From Actinomadura sp. NBRC 104425 (GTDB lineage: Bacteria; Actinomycetota; Actinomycetes; Streptosporangiales; Streptosporangiaceae): 64,000 bases of DNA. Positions 37,501 through 45,565 of this stretch are shown here, one piece after another. Position 1 is the first letter of the stretch, and each line of letters starts with the position of its first letter. A program made the position numbers and the translations under genes. The stretch covers positions 434,001-498,000 of the forward strand of contig NZ_BSTN01000002.1 of assembly GCF_030269545.1 (NCBI RefSeq). The letters run 5' to 3'. The notes under the pieces were generated by a model. It did not search any database and was not told where the DNA came from. It worked only from the letters and a program-made list of their open reading frames with translations.

Positions 37501-37704
37501 TCCGTCGTCGGCGACCTGACCGGCGCCTCCGCCACCCGGCAGACCCCGTACGGCCAGGCCCGCACGTCCTGGACCAAGAAGGACGGCCGGATCACCCTGA
37601 CGGTCACCGTCCCGCCGAACAGCACCGCGGAGGTGCACGTGCCCGGCGGCCCGACCCGCACCGTCGGCTCGGGCACCTGGACCTTCCAGGGCACCGCCTC
37701 GTAG
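34543..37704 (+). CDS. Exported alpha-L-rhamnosidase (GH78) with inserted F5/8-type domain
   Basis: This 1053-residue GH78 enzyme has a signal peptide (MRIPVIVRPVAAAAALSMVA). The order is: fibronectin-like domain (TPPLTWRLRAAGRGVTQTAY), an F5/8-C-like sugar-binding insert (about 165-340, with the NLAAGRTVTASD and KPITLTVDLKSAQAFDQVLL regions), GH78 N domain (RLYIGGLGVYEVGLNGKRVG), beta domain, catalytic barrel and C-terminal beta sandwich. Barrel motifs include FTDCPSREKLGWLEQTHLV and TALGEMWDGG, where Glu is the likely base. It releases terminal rhamnose. The GTG start is one base after the GH127-like stop, so it is the last gene of the operon, closed by a strong hairpin 50 bp later. Confidence 0.93.
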   Translation: MRIPVIVRPVAAAAALSMVAWGPAPSSLADSAVAAAGAAGVTDLRAADLTTALGIDDTTPPLTWRLRAAGRGVTQTAYRIQAATSADLLRRGRPDLWDTGKVGSAAQRVDYAGKAVAGRTRVYWRVRVWTGGKASAWSSPSWFETGLAPADWSASWITHPDWRIKEKKPAPIAVELPRTTARYVRIDVTKLGLPLVENLPDKTWRLQLAEIEVRDSAAPDTNLAAGRTVTASDTGGNVNRKWLPRYLTDGTQTTNQEFAGWSSSAYTTADVSDKPITLTVDLKSAQAFDQVLLYPRTDQPADTGEVPYAPVDFTVSASDAADGPYTRLAAVTGQKPPQSPVPVAMPQFAKDFTLPRNARSARLYIGGLGVYEVGLNGKRVGDAVLEPANTDYADRVQYATYDVTKMLRRGANAISVELGNGTANVISTADRYRKFAGTISDPEFTAQLEVTLDDGRRVRVTSGADWRTTLGPTTFSNWYGGEDYDARRETPNWDRPGAARPGWRSAVTVASPTRTLSGRTAEPVRVIETLQGRLVGEGDGYKVFDVGRNIAGWPEITVKAPAGTTVRVLPAEALKDGRVYQLTSNVGAPIWDQYTTGGAAAETWHPRFSYHGFRYLEVRGLPEGATISVRGHVLHTDNASAGSFTSSNELINGIHGLIRRAVEGNMMSIFTDCPSREKLGWLEQTHLVGDTLSANYDVHSLLRKMVQDMADAQTDTGLIPSTVPDYVTLAGAYRDDANWGGAFVVVPWQLYRAYGDTETMRTYYPAMQRYQQYLEARAQDGVTDYSLGDWITPDTTFPKMVSATYGYWRVLDTLAKIADTLGKPQDAAAYRAKAAQSQRALWERQYDPSTGKFGGGGQGATALALDMGAVPAEYKQRMLDQLVDGIEQADWHLLLGEISLPSAIRVLSENGRDDVVYKIATRTDSPSYGYQVVHGNTALGEMWDGGSGQSQNHFMLGTIDSWFSSRLAGLDQAPDSVGFGKLLVKPSVVGDLTGASATRQTPYGQARTSWTKKDGRITLTVTVPPNSTAEVHVPGGPTRTVGSGTWTFQGTAS

Positions 37705-37753
37705 GCGGCAGGCCGGGTGCGAATCCGGCCGAGGGCTCCAACCCCCTCTGATG

Positions 37754-37782
37754 AGGTCCCCGGTACGCCGTACCGGGGACCT
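37754..37782. terminator. Strong terminator closing the rhamnose locus
   Basis: AGGTCCCCGGTAC and GTACCGGGGACCT form a perfect 13-bp stem with a 3-nt loop. It lies between the convergent last rhamnosidase and the methyltransferase, so it can serve both directions. Confidence 0.75.
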
Positions 37783-37866
37783 CGCGTTGATCTACAACGT
37801 GAGGCCGGCGGCGTGTCGGCCGCCGGGGCTCGACGGCCGCGACGCCGTCCGGCGGCCCGGTGCTCG

Positions 37867-38568
37867 TCAGTCGGGTCTGCGCCAGACGAGGGCGGCGGAG
37901 ACGGGGTGGTTGCGGAACCGTTCCCATTTGGGCTTCAGCGCGATCCAGCGGTCGTCGATGATGCCCTCGCGCATCTCCGTCAGGGTCCAGCCGGCGCGGA
38001 CCCCCGCCATGACGTGGTCGCTGATCAGGTGGACGTGGGTCGCGATGGCGATGGGCTCCCCCGAGGCGCTGGTGAAGTGCGTGGGCATGCCGCTCGTCAT
38101 GATGAAGTGCGGATGGAAGGCCACGATCACCAGCAGGGCGCCCGGTTCGGCGATCCGCCACGCCTCCGCGTACAGCGGGTTCAGGTCGGGCAGGTGCTCG
38201 TCGATGAGCGACGCGATCACCAGGTCGTAGGCGCCGTCCTCGAGCCCCGTGTCGGTGACATCGGCCTCGCGGAGGCTGTCGTGCACCTTCCGGGACCGTG
38301 CGACGGCCAGCATCTCGGGCGTCAGGTCGACGCCGTCGATCGCGCAGACGCCGTGGCGGCGCAGCCACGCGGCGGTGCGGCCGGTGCCGCAGCCCAGGTC
38401 CACGGCGCGGCGCACAGTGTGCCAGGACGGCTCGGACAGGTCCTCCAGGAGCGCGAGGTCCATCACGTCCTCGACCGTGTCGTCGTACGTCGTCACCCAC
38501 TGCCCGTAGCCGGTCCGGACGTCCACCATCCGGTAACCGCGTGCGTCGAAGTCCGCGAAACTCAGCAC
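37867..38568 (-). CDS. Class I SAM-dependent methyltransferase
   Basis: This 233-residue soluble Rossmann-fold methyltransferase has the AdoMet-binding motif I VDLGCGTGRT (about 55-64), the acidic end of strand 2 in IDGVDLTPEML, and motif SLREADVTDTGLEDGAYDLV. The substrate cannot be told from sequence. The GTG at 38568 gives the longest frame, but its ribosome site is weak; a start at the internal ATG (38529, MVDVRTG) is possible. It is divergent from murA and convergent with the glycosidase operon, with no obvious functional partner. Confidence 0.85.
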   Translation of the reverse strand: MLSFADFDARGYRMVDVRTGYGQWVTTYDDTVEDVMDLALLEDLSEPSWHTVRRAVDLGCGTGRTAAWLRRHGVCAIDGVDLTPEMLAVARSRKVHDSLREADVTDTGLEDGAYDLVIASLIDEHLPDLNPLYAEAWRIAEPGALLVIVAFHPHFIMTSGMPTHFTSASGEPIAIATHVHLISDHVMAGVRAGWTLTEMREGIIDDRWIALKPKWERFRNHPVSAALVWRRPD

Positions 38569-38694
38569 CCGAGCATTCTTCCGGCCCGCCCGCGGCGGAT
38601 GCGAACGAATTACCGGCGGCGGGCGGGCCCGGGAGTGCGCGGCGGCGGATTCGGCGTGGTTGGTGCCGGCGGGGGCGGGTCATAGTCTGCTCGG

Positions 38695-39996
38695 GTGAGC
38701 GAAAAGGTGTGGGAGATCGAACCTTCCGGGCCGTTGCGCGGGGACGTGACGGTGCGCGGGGCGAAGAACGCGGTCAGCAAGCACATGGTGGCGGCGATGC
38801 TGGGGGACGGGCCCAGCACCATCGGCAACGCCCCCGAGGTCGGCGAGGTGGAGATCACCGCGGCGATGCTGCGGCACCTGGGCATGGCGGTGGAGCGGTC
38901 CGGGGACGAGATCACCGTGGTGCCCGGGGCGGTGGCCGATCCGAAGGTGCCGAAGGCGTTCACCGGGCTGAACCGCATTCCGATCCTGCTGCTCGGCCCG
39001 CTGCTGCATCTGGCGGGGGAGGCGTTCGTGCCGCTGGTGGGGGGCGATCCCATCGGACGCCGGCCCATCGACTTCCACGTGGAGGCGCTGCGGGCGTTCG
39101 GCGCCCAGGTGGAGGTCGCCGAGGACGGGATCCACGCCAGCGCCGCACGGCTGGTGGGCACGCGGATCGACCTGCCCTATCCGAGTGTGGGCGCCACCGA
39201 GACGGTGCTGCTGGCCGCCGTGCGCGCCGAAGGCAAGACGGTGATCCGGGGCGCCGCCACCGAGCCGGAGATCGTCGAGCTGGCGCTGTTCCTGCAGCGG
39301 ATGGGGGCGCGGATCGCGTTCGCCCCCGACCGGCGGATCGAGGTGGAGGGCGTGCCGCGGCTGGGCGGGGCGCGGACCCGGCTGGCGGGGGACCGGATCG
39401 AGGCGTTCTCCTACCTGGTCGCCGGGCTGGTCACGCGGGGCGAGGTGCGGGTGCACGGCTGCCCGCAGGACCGGCTGGTCACCGCGATCACCACGCTGGA
39501 CCGGATGGGCGCCCGGTTCGAGATCACCGATGAGTGGATCATGGCGTCGGCGCCGGACGGGCTGCGGCCCGCGGCCGTGCAGACCGACACCCATCCCGGG
39601 TTCGCCACCGACTGGCAGACGCCGCTGATGGTGCTGTTCACCCAGGCCGACGGGATGTCGGTGCTGCACGAGACCGTGTACGAGAACCGCCTGGCGTACG
39701 TGCCGGCGCTGCAGAGCATGGGCGCGGAGATCGAGGTGTACGACACCTGCCTGGGCGGGCCCGCGTGCCGGTACCACGACACGGCCGCGGTGCACTCGGC
39801 GGTCGTGCGCGGGGTGACCAAGCTGCGCGGCGGCGAGGTGACGATGCCGGACATCCGCGCGGGGTTCTCGGCCGTGCTCGCGGCGGCCGTCGCCGAGGGG
39901 CCCTCCAGGCTGCGCGGCGTCCACCACATCGAACGCGGCTACCACCGGCCGGTCGAGCAGTTCCGCGCCCTGGGCCTCAACCTGACTCCTCGCTGA
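38695..39996 (+). CDS. murA: UDP-N-acetylglucosamine 1-carboxyvinyltransferase (MurA), Asp variant
   Basis: This 433-residue EPT/MurA-family enzyme adds the enolpyruvyl group of PEP to UDP-GlcNAc, the first committed step of peptidoglycan synthesis. It has the RGAKNAVSKHM segment (Lys24, Asn25) and the closing loop reads LVGGDPIGRRPID, so Asp118 replaces the Cys that fosfomycin alkylates. Mycobacterial MurA has the same swap and is fosfomycin-resistant. The TDWQ segment holds the conserved acid-base Asp. The GTG start at 38695 gives MSEKVWEIEP. It stands alone, with a terminator after it, and may be a second MurA or serve a secondary pathway. Confidence 0.9.
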   Translation: MSEKVWEIEPSGPLRGDVTVRGAKNAVSKHMVAAMLGDGPSTIGNAPEVGEVEITAAMLRHLGMAVERSGDEITVVPGAVADPKVPKAFTGLNRIPILLLGPLLHLAGEAFVPLVGGDPIGRRPIDFHVEALRAFGAQVEVAEDGIHASAARLVGTRIDLPYPSVGATETVLLAAVRAEGKTVIRGAATEPEIVELALFLQRMGARIAFAPDRRIEVEGVPRLGGARTRLAGDRIEAFSYLVAGLVTRGEVRVHGCPQDRLVTAITTLDRMGARFEITDEWIMASAPDGLRPAAVQTDTHPGFATDWQTPLMVLFTQADGMSVLHETVYENRLAYVPALQSMGAEIEVYDTCLGGPACRYHDTAAVHSAVVRGVTKLRGGEVTMPDIRAGFSAVLAAAVAEGPSRLRGVHHIERGYHRPVEQFRALGLNLTPR

Positions 39997-40001
39997 CCTC
40001 C

Positions 40002-40042
40002 GCCCGTGCGCCCGGCGAGGAGCACCCGCCGGGCGCACGGGC
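40002..40042. terminator. Terminator after murA
   Basis: GCCCGTGCGCCCGGCG pairs perfectly with CGCCGGGCGCACGGGC (16-bp stem, 9-nt loop), starting five bases after the murA stop. It lies between convergent genes and may also end the FAD monooxygenase transcript. Confidence 0.8.
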
Positions 40043-40107
40043 CGCAAGCCGCAAGCGGGACGCCCCGGACGCCCGTCAGGCGCATCCCCTGTACCGGCGC
40101 AATCCCC

Positions 40108-41253
40108 TCACACGGGCAGCGGGCCGGGGGCCTCGGTGTAGAGCCAGGCGGTGGCCCGCTCGTAGCCGTACCGGAACAGCAGCGGCAGCACGAGGCTGCG
40201 GACGTGGCGGCCGATCGGGCCCGCCGTCTTGGCCTCGCGGTTGAGGCCGGCGGCCTTGGCCATCCTGGCCATGCGCGCGCGCCGCCGCGCCTCGTAGTCG
40301 GCCAGGGCCTGCGGCACGGATCCGGCGGTGTGCAGCGCGGTCGCCAGCACCACGGCGTCCTCCAGCGCCATCGACGCGCCCTGGCCGGAGCCCACGGGGT
40401 GCTTGGCGTCGCCCACCAGCACCGTCCGGTCGTCGCGCCACACCGGGATCACCGGCATGGTGTGGTTGAGGGTCGGGCGGTGCCAGTCGGTCGTGGCACG
40501 CAGCACGGCGGCGGGCATCTCCTCCTCCCGGTACAGCCGCGCGACCGCCTCCAGGTCGATCTGGTCCAGGTCCGGCGGGGTCGGGACGCTGACCTGCGCC
40601 GTCCACCAGACGGTGCCGTCGGGCACCGCGATGTGCACGAACACGCCGTTGCGGCCGAAGGTCATGTTGAACGTCCCCGGGGCGATGCCGGGGACGCCCG
40701 CCGAGACCCCCGAGGCGCTGTAGAAGCCCGCGTAGGCCGGTTCGGGCGCGCCGGGGTCGAGGATGCGGCGGGTGGCCGACCAGATGCCGTCGGCACCGAC
40801 CAGCAGGTCCGCCTCGGCGGTGCGGCCGCCGGCGAACGCGGCCCGCACGCCGCCGGGCACGGTCTCGGCGTCCGTGAGCCGTTCGCCGGTGATGATGCGG
40901 GCGCCGGCGCGCTGTGCCGCGGCGCGCAGCTCCTCCACCAGCCGGCCGCGCATCAGCGTGATGCTGCGGACCGGGTCGCCGGACGGGCGGCCGCGCGGCA
41001 TGTCGCCGAGCAGCCGTCCCGACGCCGACCACATCAGCTGCCGGTCGACCTCGAAGCCCGCCCGCCGGACGGCGTCGAGGCAGCCGAGCGTCTCCAGCGC
41101 CCCCAGCCCGTTGCGGGCCAGGCTGAGGAACGAGCCGACCGATCCGGCCGGGTCGGCGTACGCCTCGTACACCGTCACCTGCGCGCCGATCCGGCGCAGC
41201 GCGATCGCGCTCGCCGCCCCGGCCACACCGCCGCCCGCCACGATCACATGCAT
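40108..41253 (-). CDS. FAD-dependent monooxygenase (PHBH-like fold)
   Basis: This 381-residue class A flavoprotein monooxygenase, likely NAD(P)H-dependent, hydroxylates an aromatic or similar compound. It has the ADP-binding motif VAGGGVAGAASAIAL with Glu at the end of strand 2 (VTVYE), the DG motif VGADGIWSATRR and the GD motif LVGDAKHPVGSGQG. The frame is open upstream, but the ATG at 41253 (MHVIVAGGG) has GAGGAGG seven bases before it. It is divergent from a GntR/UTRA regulator, and the shared region holds operator-like repeats. The substrate is unknown. Confidence 0.88.
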   Translation of the reverse strand: MHVIVAGGGVAGAASAIALRRIGAQVTVYEAYADPAGSVGSFLSLARNGLGALETLGCLDAVRRAGFEVDRQLMWSASGRLLGDMPRGRPSGDPVRSITLMRGRLVEELRAAAQRAGARIITGERLTDAETVPGGVRAAFAGGRTAEADLLVGADGIWSATRRILDPGAPEPAYAGFYSASGVSAGVPGIAPGTFNMTFGRNGVFVHIAVPDGTVWWTAQVSVPTPPDLDQIDLEAVARLYREEEMPAAVLRATTDWHRPTLNHTMPVIPVWRDDRTVLVGDAKHPVGSGQGASMALEDAVVLATALHTAGSVPQALADYEARRRARMARMAKAAGLNREAKTAGPIGRHVRSLVLPLLFRYGYERATAWLYTEAPGPLPV

Positions 41254-41277
41254 GGTTCCGCCTCCTCTGAACCTTGA

Positions 41278-41316
41278 TTCACTGAATATCAGTTCACTGA
41301 ATGTCGGTTCAGTATG
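41278..41316. promoter_or_regulatory. AT-rich repeats upstream of the FAD monooxygenase
   Basis: TTCACTGAAT occurs twice 16 bp apart, followed by GGTTCAGT. The stretch forms ACTGA-ATA-TCAGT and CTGAA-N6-TTCAG palindromes. It stands out sharply from its GC-rich surroundings and sits just upstream of the monooxygenase ribosome site. The neighbouring GntR protein is the candidate binder. Confidence 0.55.
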
Positions 41317-41420
41317 TGGGCGGGGGCGGTCCGCGGTCAAGGCGAGGGCCCGGCGCATCCGCCGGCGCGCATAGCGGCCGCCCGGCCGGGCGGGGGCCGC
41401 GGATCGGATAAGAATGGGGT

Positions 41421-42161
41421 GTGATCGATCCGTCGGCGCCGTTGCCGAAGTACCTCCAGCTTCGGGCCATCCTGCTTGAGATGATCGAGGAGGAGCGGCT
41501 GCCGGTCGACGCGCCGGTGCCGTCCGAACGCGAGCTGTGCCGCCGCTTCGGGGTGTCCCGGATGACGGTGCGGCAGGCGGTCGACCAGCTGGTCGCCGAG
41601 GACCGGCTGCGCCGCATCCCCGGCAAGGGCACGTTCGTGGCCCGGCCGAAGGTGCAGATGCCCAAGGAGCTGGTGTCGTTCACCGAGGACATGCGCGCCC
41701 GCGGCATGCGGCCCGGCTCACTCGACCTGGCCGGGCGCACCGTGGAGGCCGACGCGCGGCTGGCCCGGCTGTTCGGCGCCGACCGCGGCGCCGAGGTGCA
41801 CGTGCTGGAGCGGCTGCGGCTGGCCGACGGCGAGCCGATGGCGGTGGAGCGCTCGCACATCCTGGCCGCCCGCGCGCCCGGCCTGCTGGAGCGCCGCCCG
41901 CCGAACGCCTCCCTGTACCGGGTGCTGGAGGAGGAGTACGGCATCGTGCTGGACGCCGGCGAGCAGACCATCGAGGCCGTTGCGGCGGGGGAGCGGGAGG
42001 CGGCGCTGCTGGAGATCGAACCGGGCAGCCCGGTGTTCCTGGTGCAGCAGCGCACGTTCAGCCGGGGCGCCTGCATCGAGGTCGCCCTCACCACCTACCG
42101 CGCCGACCGCTACCGCATCCACCTGGGCCTGGAGTCCCCGCACCGGGCCGCGCTCGGCTGA
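41421..42161 (+). CDS. GntR family regulator, HutC/UTRA subfamily
   Basis: This 246-residue repressor has an N-terminal winged helix (KYLQLRAILLEMI, VPSERELCRRFGVSRMTVRQ, RIPGKGTFVARP, residues about 10-78). A UTRA effector domain follows, with the typical end PVFLVQQRTF, then IEVALTTYRADRYR. Members such as DasR and HutC sense sugars, amino acids or related small molecules. The GTG at 41421 follows GGATAAGAAT by about seven bases with no ribosome site, so the mRNA may be leaderless. It is divergent from one FAD monooxygenase and upstream of another, and probably regulates both. Confidence 0.9.
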   Translation: MIDPSAPLPKYLQLRAILLEMIEEERLPVDAPVPSERELCRRFGVSRMTVRQAVDQLVAEDRLRRIPGKGTFVARPKVQMPKELVSFTEDMRARGMRPGSLDLAGRTVEADARLARLFGADRGAEVHVLERLRLADGEPMAVERSHILAARAPGLLERRPPNASLYRVLEEEYGIVLDAGEQTIEAVAAGEREAALLEIEPGSPVFLVQQRTFSRGACIEVALTTYRADRYRIHLGLESPHRAALG

Positions 42162-42262
42162 CTCCGCGGCCGGGCGGACAAATGCGGCCGCAACGTGCGT
42201 AGCCCCCCAGGGTGCCGGGAATGGCCGCAGGCACAGTCGGCGATCTGGACCGGAGGGGCGCG

Positions 42263-43813
42263 ATGCCTGCCAGCAGGGACGTGGTGATCGTGGGGGCGGG
42301 GCCGACCGGCCTGATGCTGGCCGGCGACCTGGCCGCGGCCGGGATCGGCTGCACGGTGCTGGAACGCCGGGCCGGAGGGTCGTCGCTGACCCGGGCGTTC
42401 GCCGTGCACGCCCGCACGCTGGAACTGCTGGACGCGCGCGGCATCGCCGACGAGCTGCTGGCCACCGGCACCCGGGTGGGCCGCCTGGCGCTGTTCGGGG
42501 GATCCGCCCGCCTGGACCTGTCCGGGCTGCCCGGACGGTTCCCGTTCGTGCTGGTCACCCCGCAGTACGAGACCGAGCGGGTGCTGGCCGGGCGGGCCCG
42601 CGCCGCCGGGGCCGAGATCGTCGAGGGCGCCGAGGTGGTGGACGTCCGGCAGGACCCGGACGGCGTCGACCTGGTCGTCAGCACCGCCGACGGCACCCGC
42701 ACGCGGCGCGCCGCCTACGTGGTCGGCTGCGACGGGGTGCGCAGCACGGTGCGTCGCGCCCTGGCCCTGCCGTTCCCCGGCCGCTCGATCGTGCGGTCGG
42801 TGATGCTGGCCGACGTGCGCCTGGACGACCCGCCGGGGGAGGTGCTGTCGGTGGGCGCGGTCGGCGATGCGTTCGCGTTCGTGGTGCCGTTCGGCGACGG
42901 CTGGTACCGGGCGATCGCCTGGGACCGGAACCGCCAGGAGCCCGACTCCGAACCGGTCGACTTCGACGAGCTGCGCGCGACGATGCGGCGGGCGCTCGGC
43001 ACCGACCACGGCATGCGCGACCCGCGCTGGACGTCCCGCTTCCACAGCGACGAGCGGCAGGTGCCGTGCTACCGGGTGGGGCGGGTGTTCCTGGCCGGGG
43101 ACGCCGCGCACGTCCACTCCCCGGCGGGCGGGCAGGGCATGAACACCGGCATCCAGGACGCCGCCAACCTCGGCTGGAAGCTGGCCGCCGAGCTGCACGG
43201 CTGGGCGCCGCCCGGACTGCTGGACACCTACCACGACGAGCGGCACCCGGTCGGCCGCGCGGTGCTGCGCGGCAGCGGCGCGCTCGTGCGGCTGGCGCTG
43301 ACCGGGTCGCCCGTGCTGCGCGCCGCCCGCACCGTCGCCCTCGCCGCCGCCACCCGGATCCGACCGGTCCGGCGGCGGCTGGCGCTGGCGCTGTCGGGCC
43401 TGGCCGTGGCGTATCCGGCGCCGCACGGCGCGCACCGGCTGACCGGCCGCCGGGCGCCCGACGTGCGGCTCGCCGGCCCGCCCGGACGGCTGTACGAGGC
43501 GCTGCGCGCCGGGCGGTTCGTGCTGGTCGCCGCCGCCAACGACCCGGCCGTGATGTACCTGACGACCAAGCTGTGGGCCGACCGGGTGTGCTGCGCCACC
43601 GCCGGCGGCGCGACCCGCACCACCGTGCTGGTCCGTCCCGACGGGTACATCGCGTGGGCGTCCGACGAGACCTCGCCCGACCTGCGCGCCGCCGCGATCC
43701 GCGAGGCCCTGGCCCGCTGGTGCGGGCCGCCCGCCGAACACGTCCCGCACGTGCGGCCGTCCGGCCCCGCCGGACCCCGGCCCGAGCCGACCCCGGGCGG
43801 GCGCGGGGGATGA
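42263..43813 (+). CDS. FAD-dependent aromatic hydroxylase with thioredoxin-like C-terminal domain
   Basis: This 516-residue class A flavoprotein hydroxylase (PgaE/RdmE/MhpA-like) has the FAD motif VIVGAGPTGLMLAGDLA with LERR after strand 2, the DG motif VGCDGVRSTVRRAL and the GD motif LAGDAAHVHSPAGGQGMNTG. The last 130 residues resemble the thioredoxin-like domain of polyketide and phenolic hydroxylases. Such enzymes oxidise aromatic rings in antibiotic tailoring or phenol breakdown; the substrate here is unknown. The ATG at 42263 has GGAGG six bases upstream, whereas the earlier in-frame ATGs do not. It lies 101 bp after the GntR gene in the same direction. Confidence 0.9.
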   Translation: MPASRDVVIVGAGPTGLMLAGDLAAAGIGCTVLERRAGGSSLTRAFAVHARTLELLDARGIADELLATGTRVGRLALFGGSARLDLSGLPGRFPFVLVTPQYETERVLAGRARAAGAEIVEGAEVVDVRQDPDGVDLVVSTADGTRTRRAAYVVGCDGVRSTVRRALALPFPGRSIVRSVMLADVRLDDPPGEVLSVGAVGDAFAFVVPFGDGWYRAIAWDRNRQEPDSEPVDFDELRATMRRALGTDHGMRDPRWTSRFHSDERQVPCYRVGRVFLAGDAAHVHSPAGGQGMNTGIQDAANLGWKLAAELHGWAPPGLLDTYHDERHPVGRAVLRGSGALVRLALTGSPVLRAARTVALAAATRIRPVRRRLALALSGLAVAYPAPHGAHRLTGRRAPDVRLAGPPGRLYEALRAGRFVLVAAANDPAVMYLTTKLWADRVCCATAGGATRTTVLVRPDGYIAWASDETSPDLRAAAIREALARWCGPPAEHVPHVRPSGPAGPRPEPTPGGRGG

Positions 43814-43818
43814 GCCGC

Positions 43819-43837
43819 CCGCGGGGAGGCCCCGCGG
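43819..43837. terminator. Hairpin between convergent genes
   Basis: CCGCGGGG-AGG-CCCCGCGG forms an 8-bp stem with a 3-nt loop between the hydroxylase stop and the DUF2795 gene stop. It can serve as a two-way terminator. Confidence 0.6.
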
Positions 43838-43879
43838 CGGCCCCCGGCCGGAGGCGGCGGCGCCGTCGAAGCGGCGGGG

Positions 43880-44287
43880 TCAGAAGCGGTGGCGTTCGCG
43901 GCCGAGGCCGAGCGCCTCGCCCACGTCGGCCATGTTCTCGTAGTCGCGGTCGGGCAGCCGCTCCAGCATGGACATGATCGTGTCGGTGGCGTGCCCCGCG
44001 GCGGCGTGGTCGATCAGCTCGCTGCGCGACGCCGGGTAGCGCACCCCCAGCAGCGACTGCGCGACGGCGCTGCGCGTCTGCACGTCGTCGGGGTCCATGC
44101 CGGGCGGCGACCCGGGTGGCATCGAGGCGCCCCGGGACGTGGGGTCGCGTCCGAGGTCGTCGGACACCGGCTCCGGCTGCCGCCACTCCTCGGCGTGGCC
44201 GCCGCCGCGCACCATGCCTTCCGCCTCGCGGCCCATCTCGTCGTCCAGCTTCGGGCCGTGCTTGCCGGTCCGGTCACCCTCAGGCAT
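43880..44287 (-). CDS. DUF2795 domain protein
   Basis: This 135-residue acidic, soluble protein has a polar, Gly/Pro-rich N-terminal half. The DUF2795 core is in the C-terminal half, with QSLLGVRYPASRSELIDHAA and LPDRDYENMADVGEALG. The domain's function is not established; such small proteins are common in actinobacteria and sometimes linked to stress. The ATG at 44287 has GGAGGC nine bases upstream. No operon partner is visible. Confidence 0.85.
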   Translation of the reverse strand: MPEGDRTGKHGPKLDDEMGREAEGMVRGGGHAEEWRQPEPVSDDLGRDPTSRGASMPPGSPPGMDPDDVQTRSAVAQSLLGVRYPASRSELIDHAAAGHATDTIMSMLERLPDRDYENMADVGEALGLGRERHRF

Positions 44288-44567
44288 GGTCGTTGCCTCC
44301 GTCTCCATCGCTCCGGGAGATCCCCATGGCCACGGCGCGTCGTCGTACGGGCGCCTCGTCCACGATCCGTGGCGTTCCCCAGCCAGGCCGCCTAAACGGG
44401 ACGATGACCGGGCCGCCGCGAGCGGCATGCCGGCGTCCCCGGGAGCCCGGGTCACCCGGTGGCCACGGCCGGGAACCGGCGCGTACCGGCGGAGGTCGCC
44501 CGGGGTACACCCGGTCGTGATCACATACTGGGCGTTTGCTCCGGATATGCTCCCGAAAAGGAGTGAC

Positions 44568-45479
44568 ATGCCCCCTAACCCCCTTTCAGGTGGTACGTAC
44601 CGGCGTGCCCGCCTCTCCTTCCTCGGCCTGCTGGCCGTCCTGGTGGCGCTCGTCTTCGGCGCGGTCGCCGTGGCGGCGTCCGCCCCCGCGTCGGCCGGGG
44701 ACGCGCGGCTGCGCGTCATGACCTACAACATCCGGCTGGACGCCGACGCGCCGCCCCGCGACTGGGCCTCCCGCCTGCCGCTGATGAAGCAGGTGCTGCG
44801 CCGGCAGCGGCCCGACCTGCTGGGCGTGCAGGAGGCGACGTGGCCGCAGATGCGCGACCTGGACGCGGCGCTGCCCGGGCACGACTGGATCGGCATGGGC
44901 CGCCAGGGCGGCACCCGCGACGAGTTCTCGGCGATCTTCTACCGCAAGGACCGCTTCGAGGTCCTTGACTTCGACCACTTCTGGCTGTCCGACACCCCGC
45001 TGGTCATCGGCTCGGCCACCTGGGGCAACACCATCACCCGCATGGTCACCTGGGCCAAGTTCCGCGACCGTCGCACCGGCCGGGTGTTCTACCACGTCAA
45101 CACCCACTTCGACCACCAGTCGCAGAACGCCCGTGTCAAGAGCGCCGAGCTGGTGCTGCAGCGCGTGCGCGGCTTCGAGGCGGGCGTCCCGGTGGTGCTC
45201 ACCGGCGACTTCAACGTGGCCGCCGGCAAGAGCGACCCGTACACGATCCTGACCGGCGACGACGCCTTCGCCGACACCTGGGAGACGGCCGAGCGCCGCG
45301 GCCCCGCCTACAACACCTTCGGCGGCTGGAAGCCGCCCGTGCCGGGCGGCGACCGCATCGACTGGATCCTGTCGCGCGGCAAGGTCCGCACCCTCTGGAC
45401 CGAGATCGACACCTACGAGAAGAACGGACAGTACCCGTCCGACCACTACCCGGTCGTCGCCCACCTGATCGTGGGCTGA
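44568..45479 (+). CDS. Secreted endonuclease/exonuclease/phosphatase family protein
   Basis: This 303-residue metal-dependent phosphoesterase of the EEP fold has an N-terminal signal peptide (RRARLSFLGLLAVLVALVFG, cleavage near SAPASAG). Motifs in order are RVMTYNIRLD, LGVQEATW (metal Glu), YHVNTHFDH, LTGDFNVA (catalytic Asp-Asn), GGDRIDWIL and YPSDHYPVVAHL with the catalytic Asp-His pair. Likely substrates are nucleic acids, phospholipids or inositol phosphates outside the cell. I start at the ATG at 44568 because AAAAGGAG lies seven bases upstream; the frame is open well before it. It stands alone. Confidence 0.88.
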   Translation: MPPNPLSGGTYRRARLSFLGLLAVLVALVFGAVAVAASAPASAGDARLRVMTYNIRLDADAPPRDWASRLPLMKQVLRRQRPDLLGVQEATWPQMRDLDAALPGHDWIGMGRQGGTRDEFSAIFYRKDRFEVLDFDHFWLSDTPLVIGSATWGNTITRMVTWAKFRDRRTGRVFYHVNTHFDHQSQNARVKSAELVLQRVRGFEAGVPVVLTGDFNVAAGKSDPYTILTGDDAFADTWETAERRGPAYNTFGGWKPPVPGGDRIDWILSRGKVRTLWTEIDTYEKNGQYPSDHYPVVAHLIVG

Positions 45480-45565
45480 CCTCGCCCGGCAAGCCTCGGC
45501 CCCTGCGAAGCCGGTCCCGCCCGGCCATATCTTGGGGGGCCGAGGTTCGTCGTAAGGAGCAAGGC

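Noticed and set aside
37705..37745. Intact tRNA gene
   Set aside because: Only a T-arm and acceptor-like end is present. The T-loop has G at a nearly invariant position and no anticodon arm can be found upstream.
44097..44567. Long N-terminal extension of the EEP-fold protein
   Set aside because: The extension is opposite the DUF2795 gene, is Arg/Pro/Ser-rich, and precedes a clear ribosome site and signal peptide at 44568.
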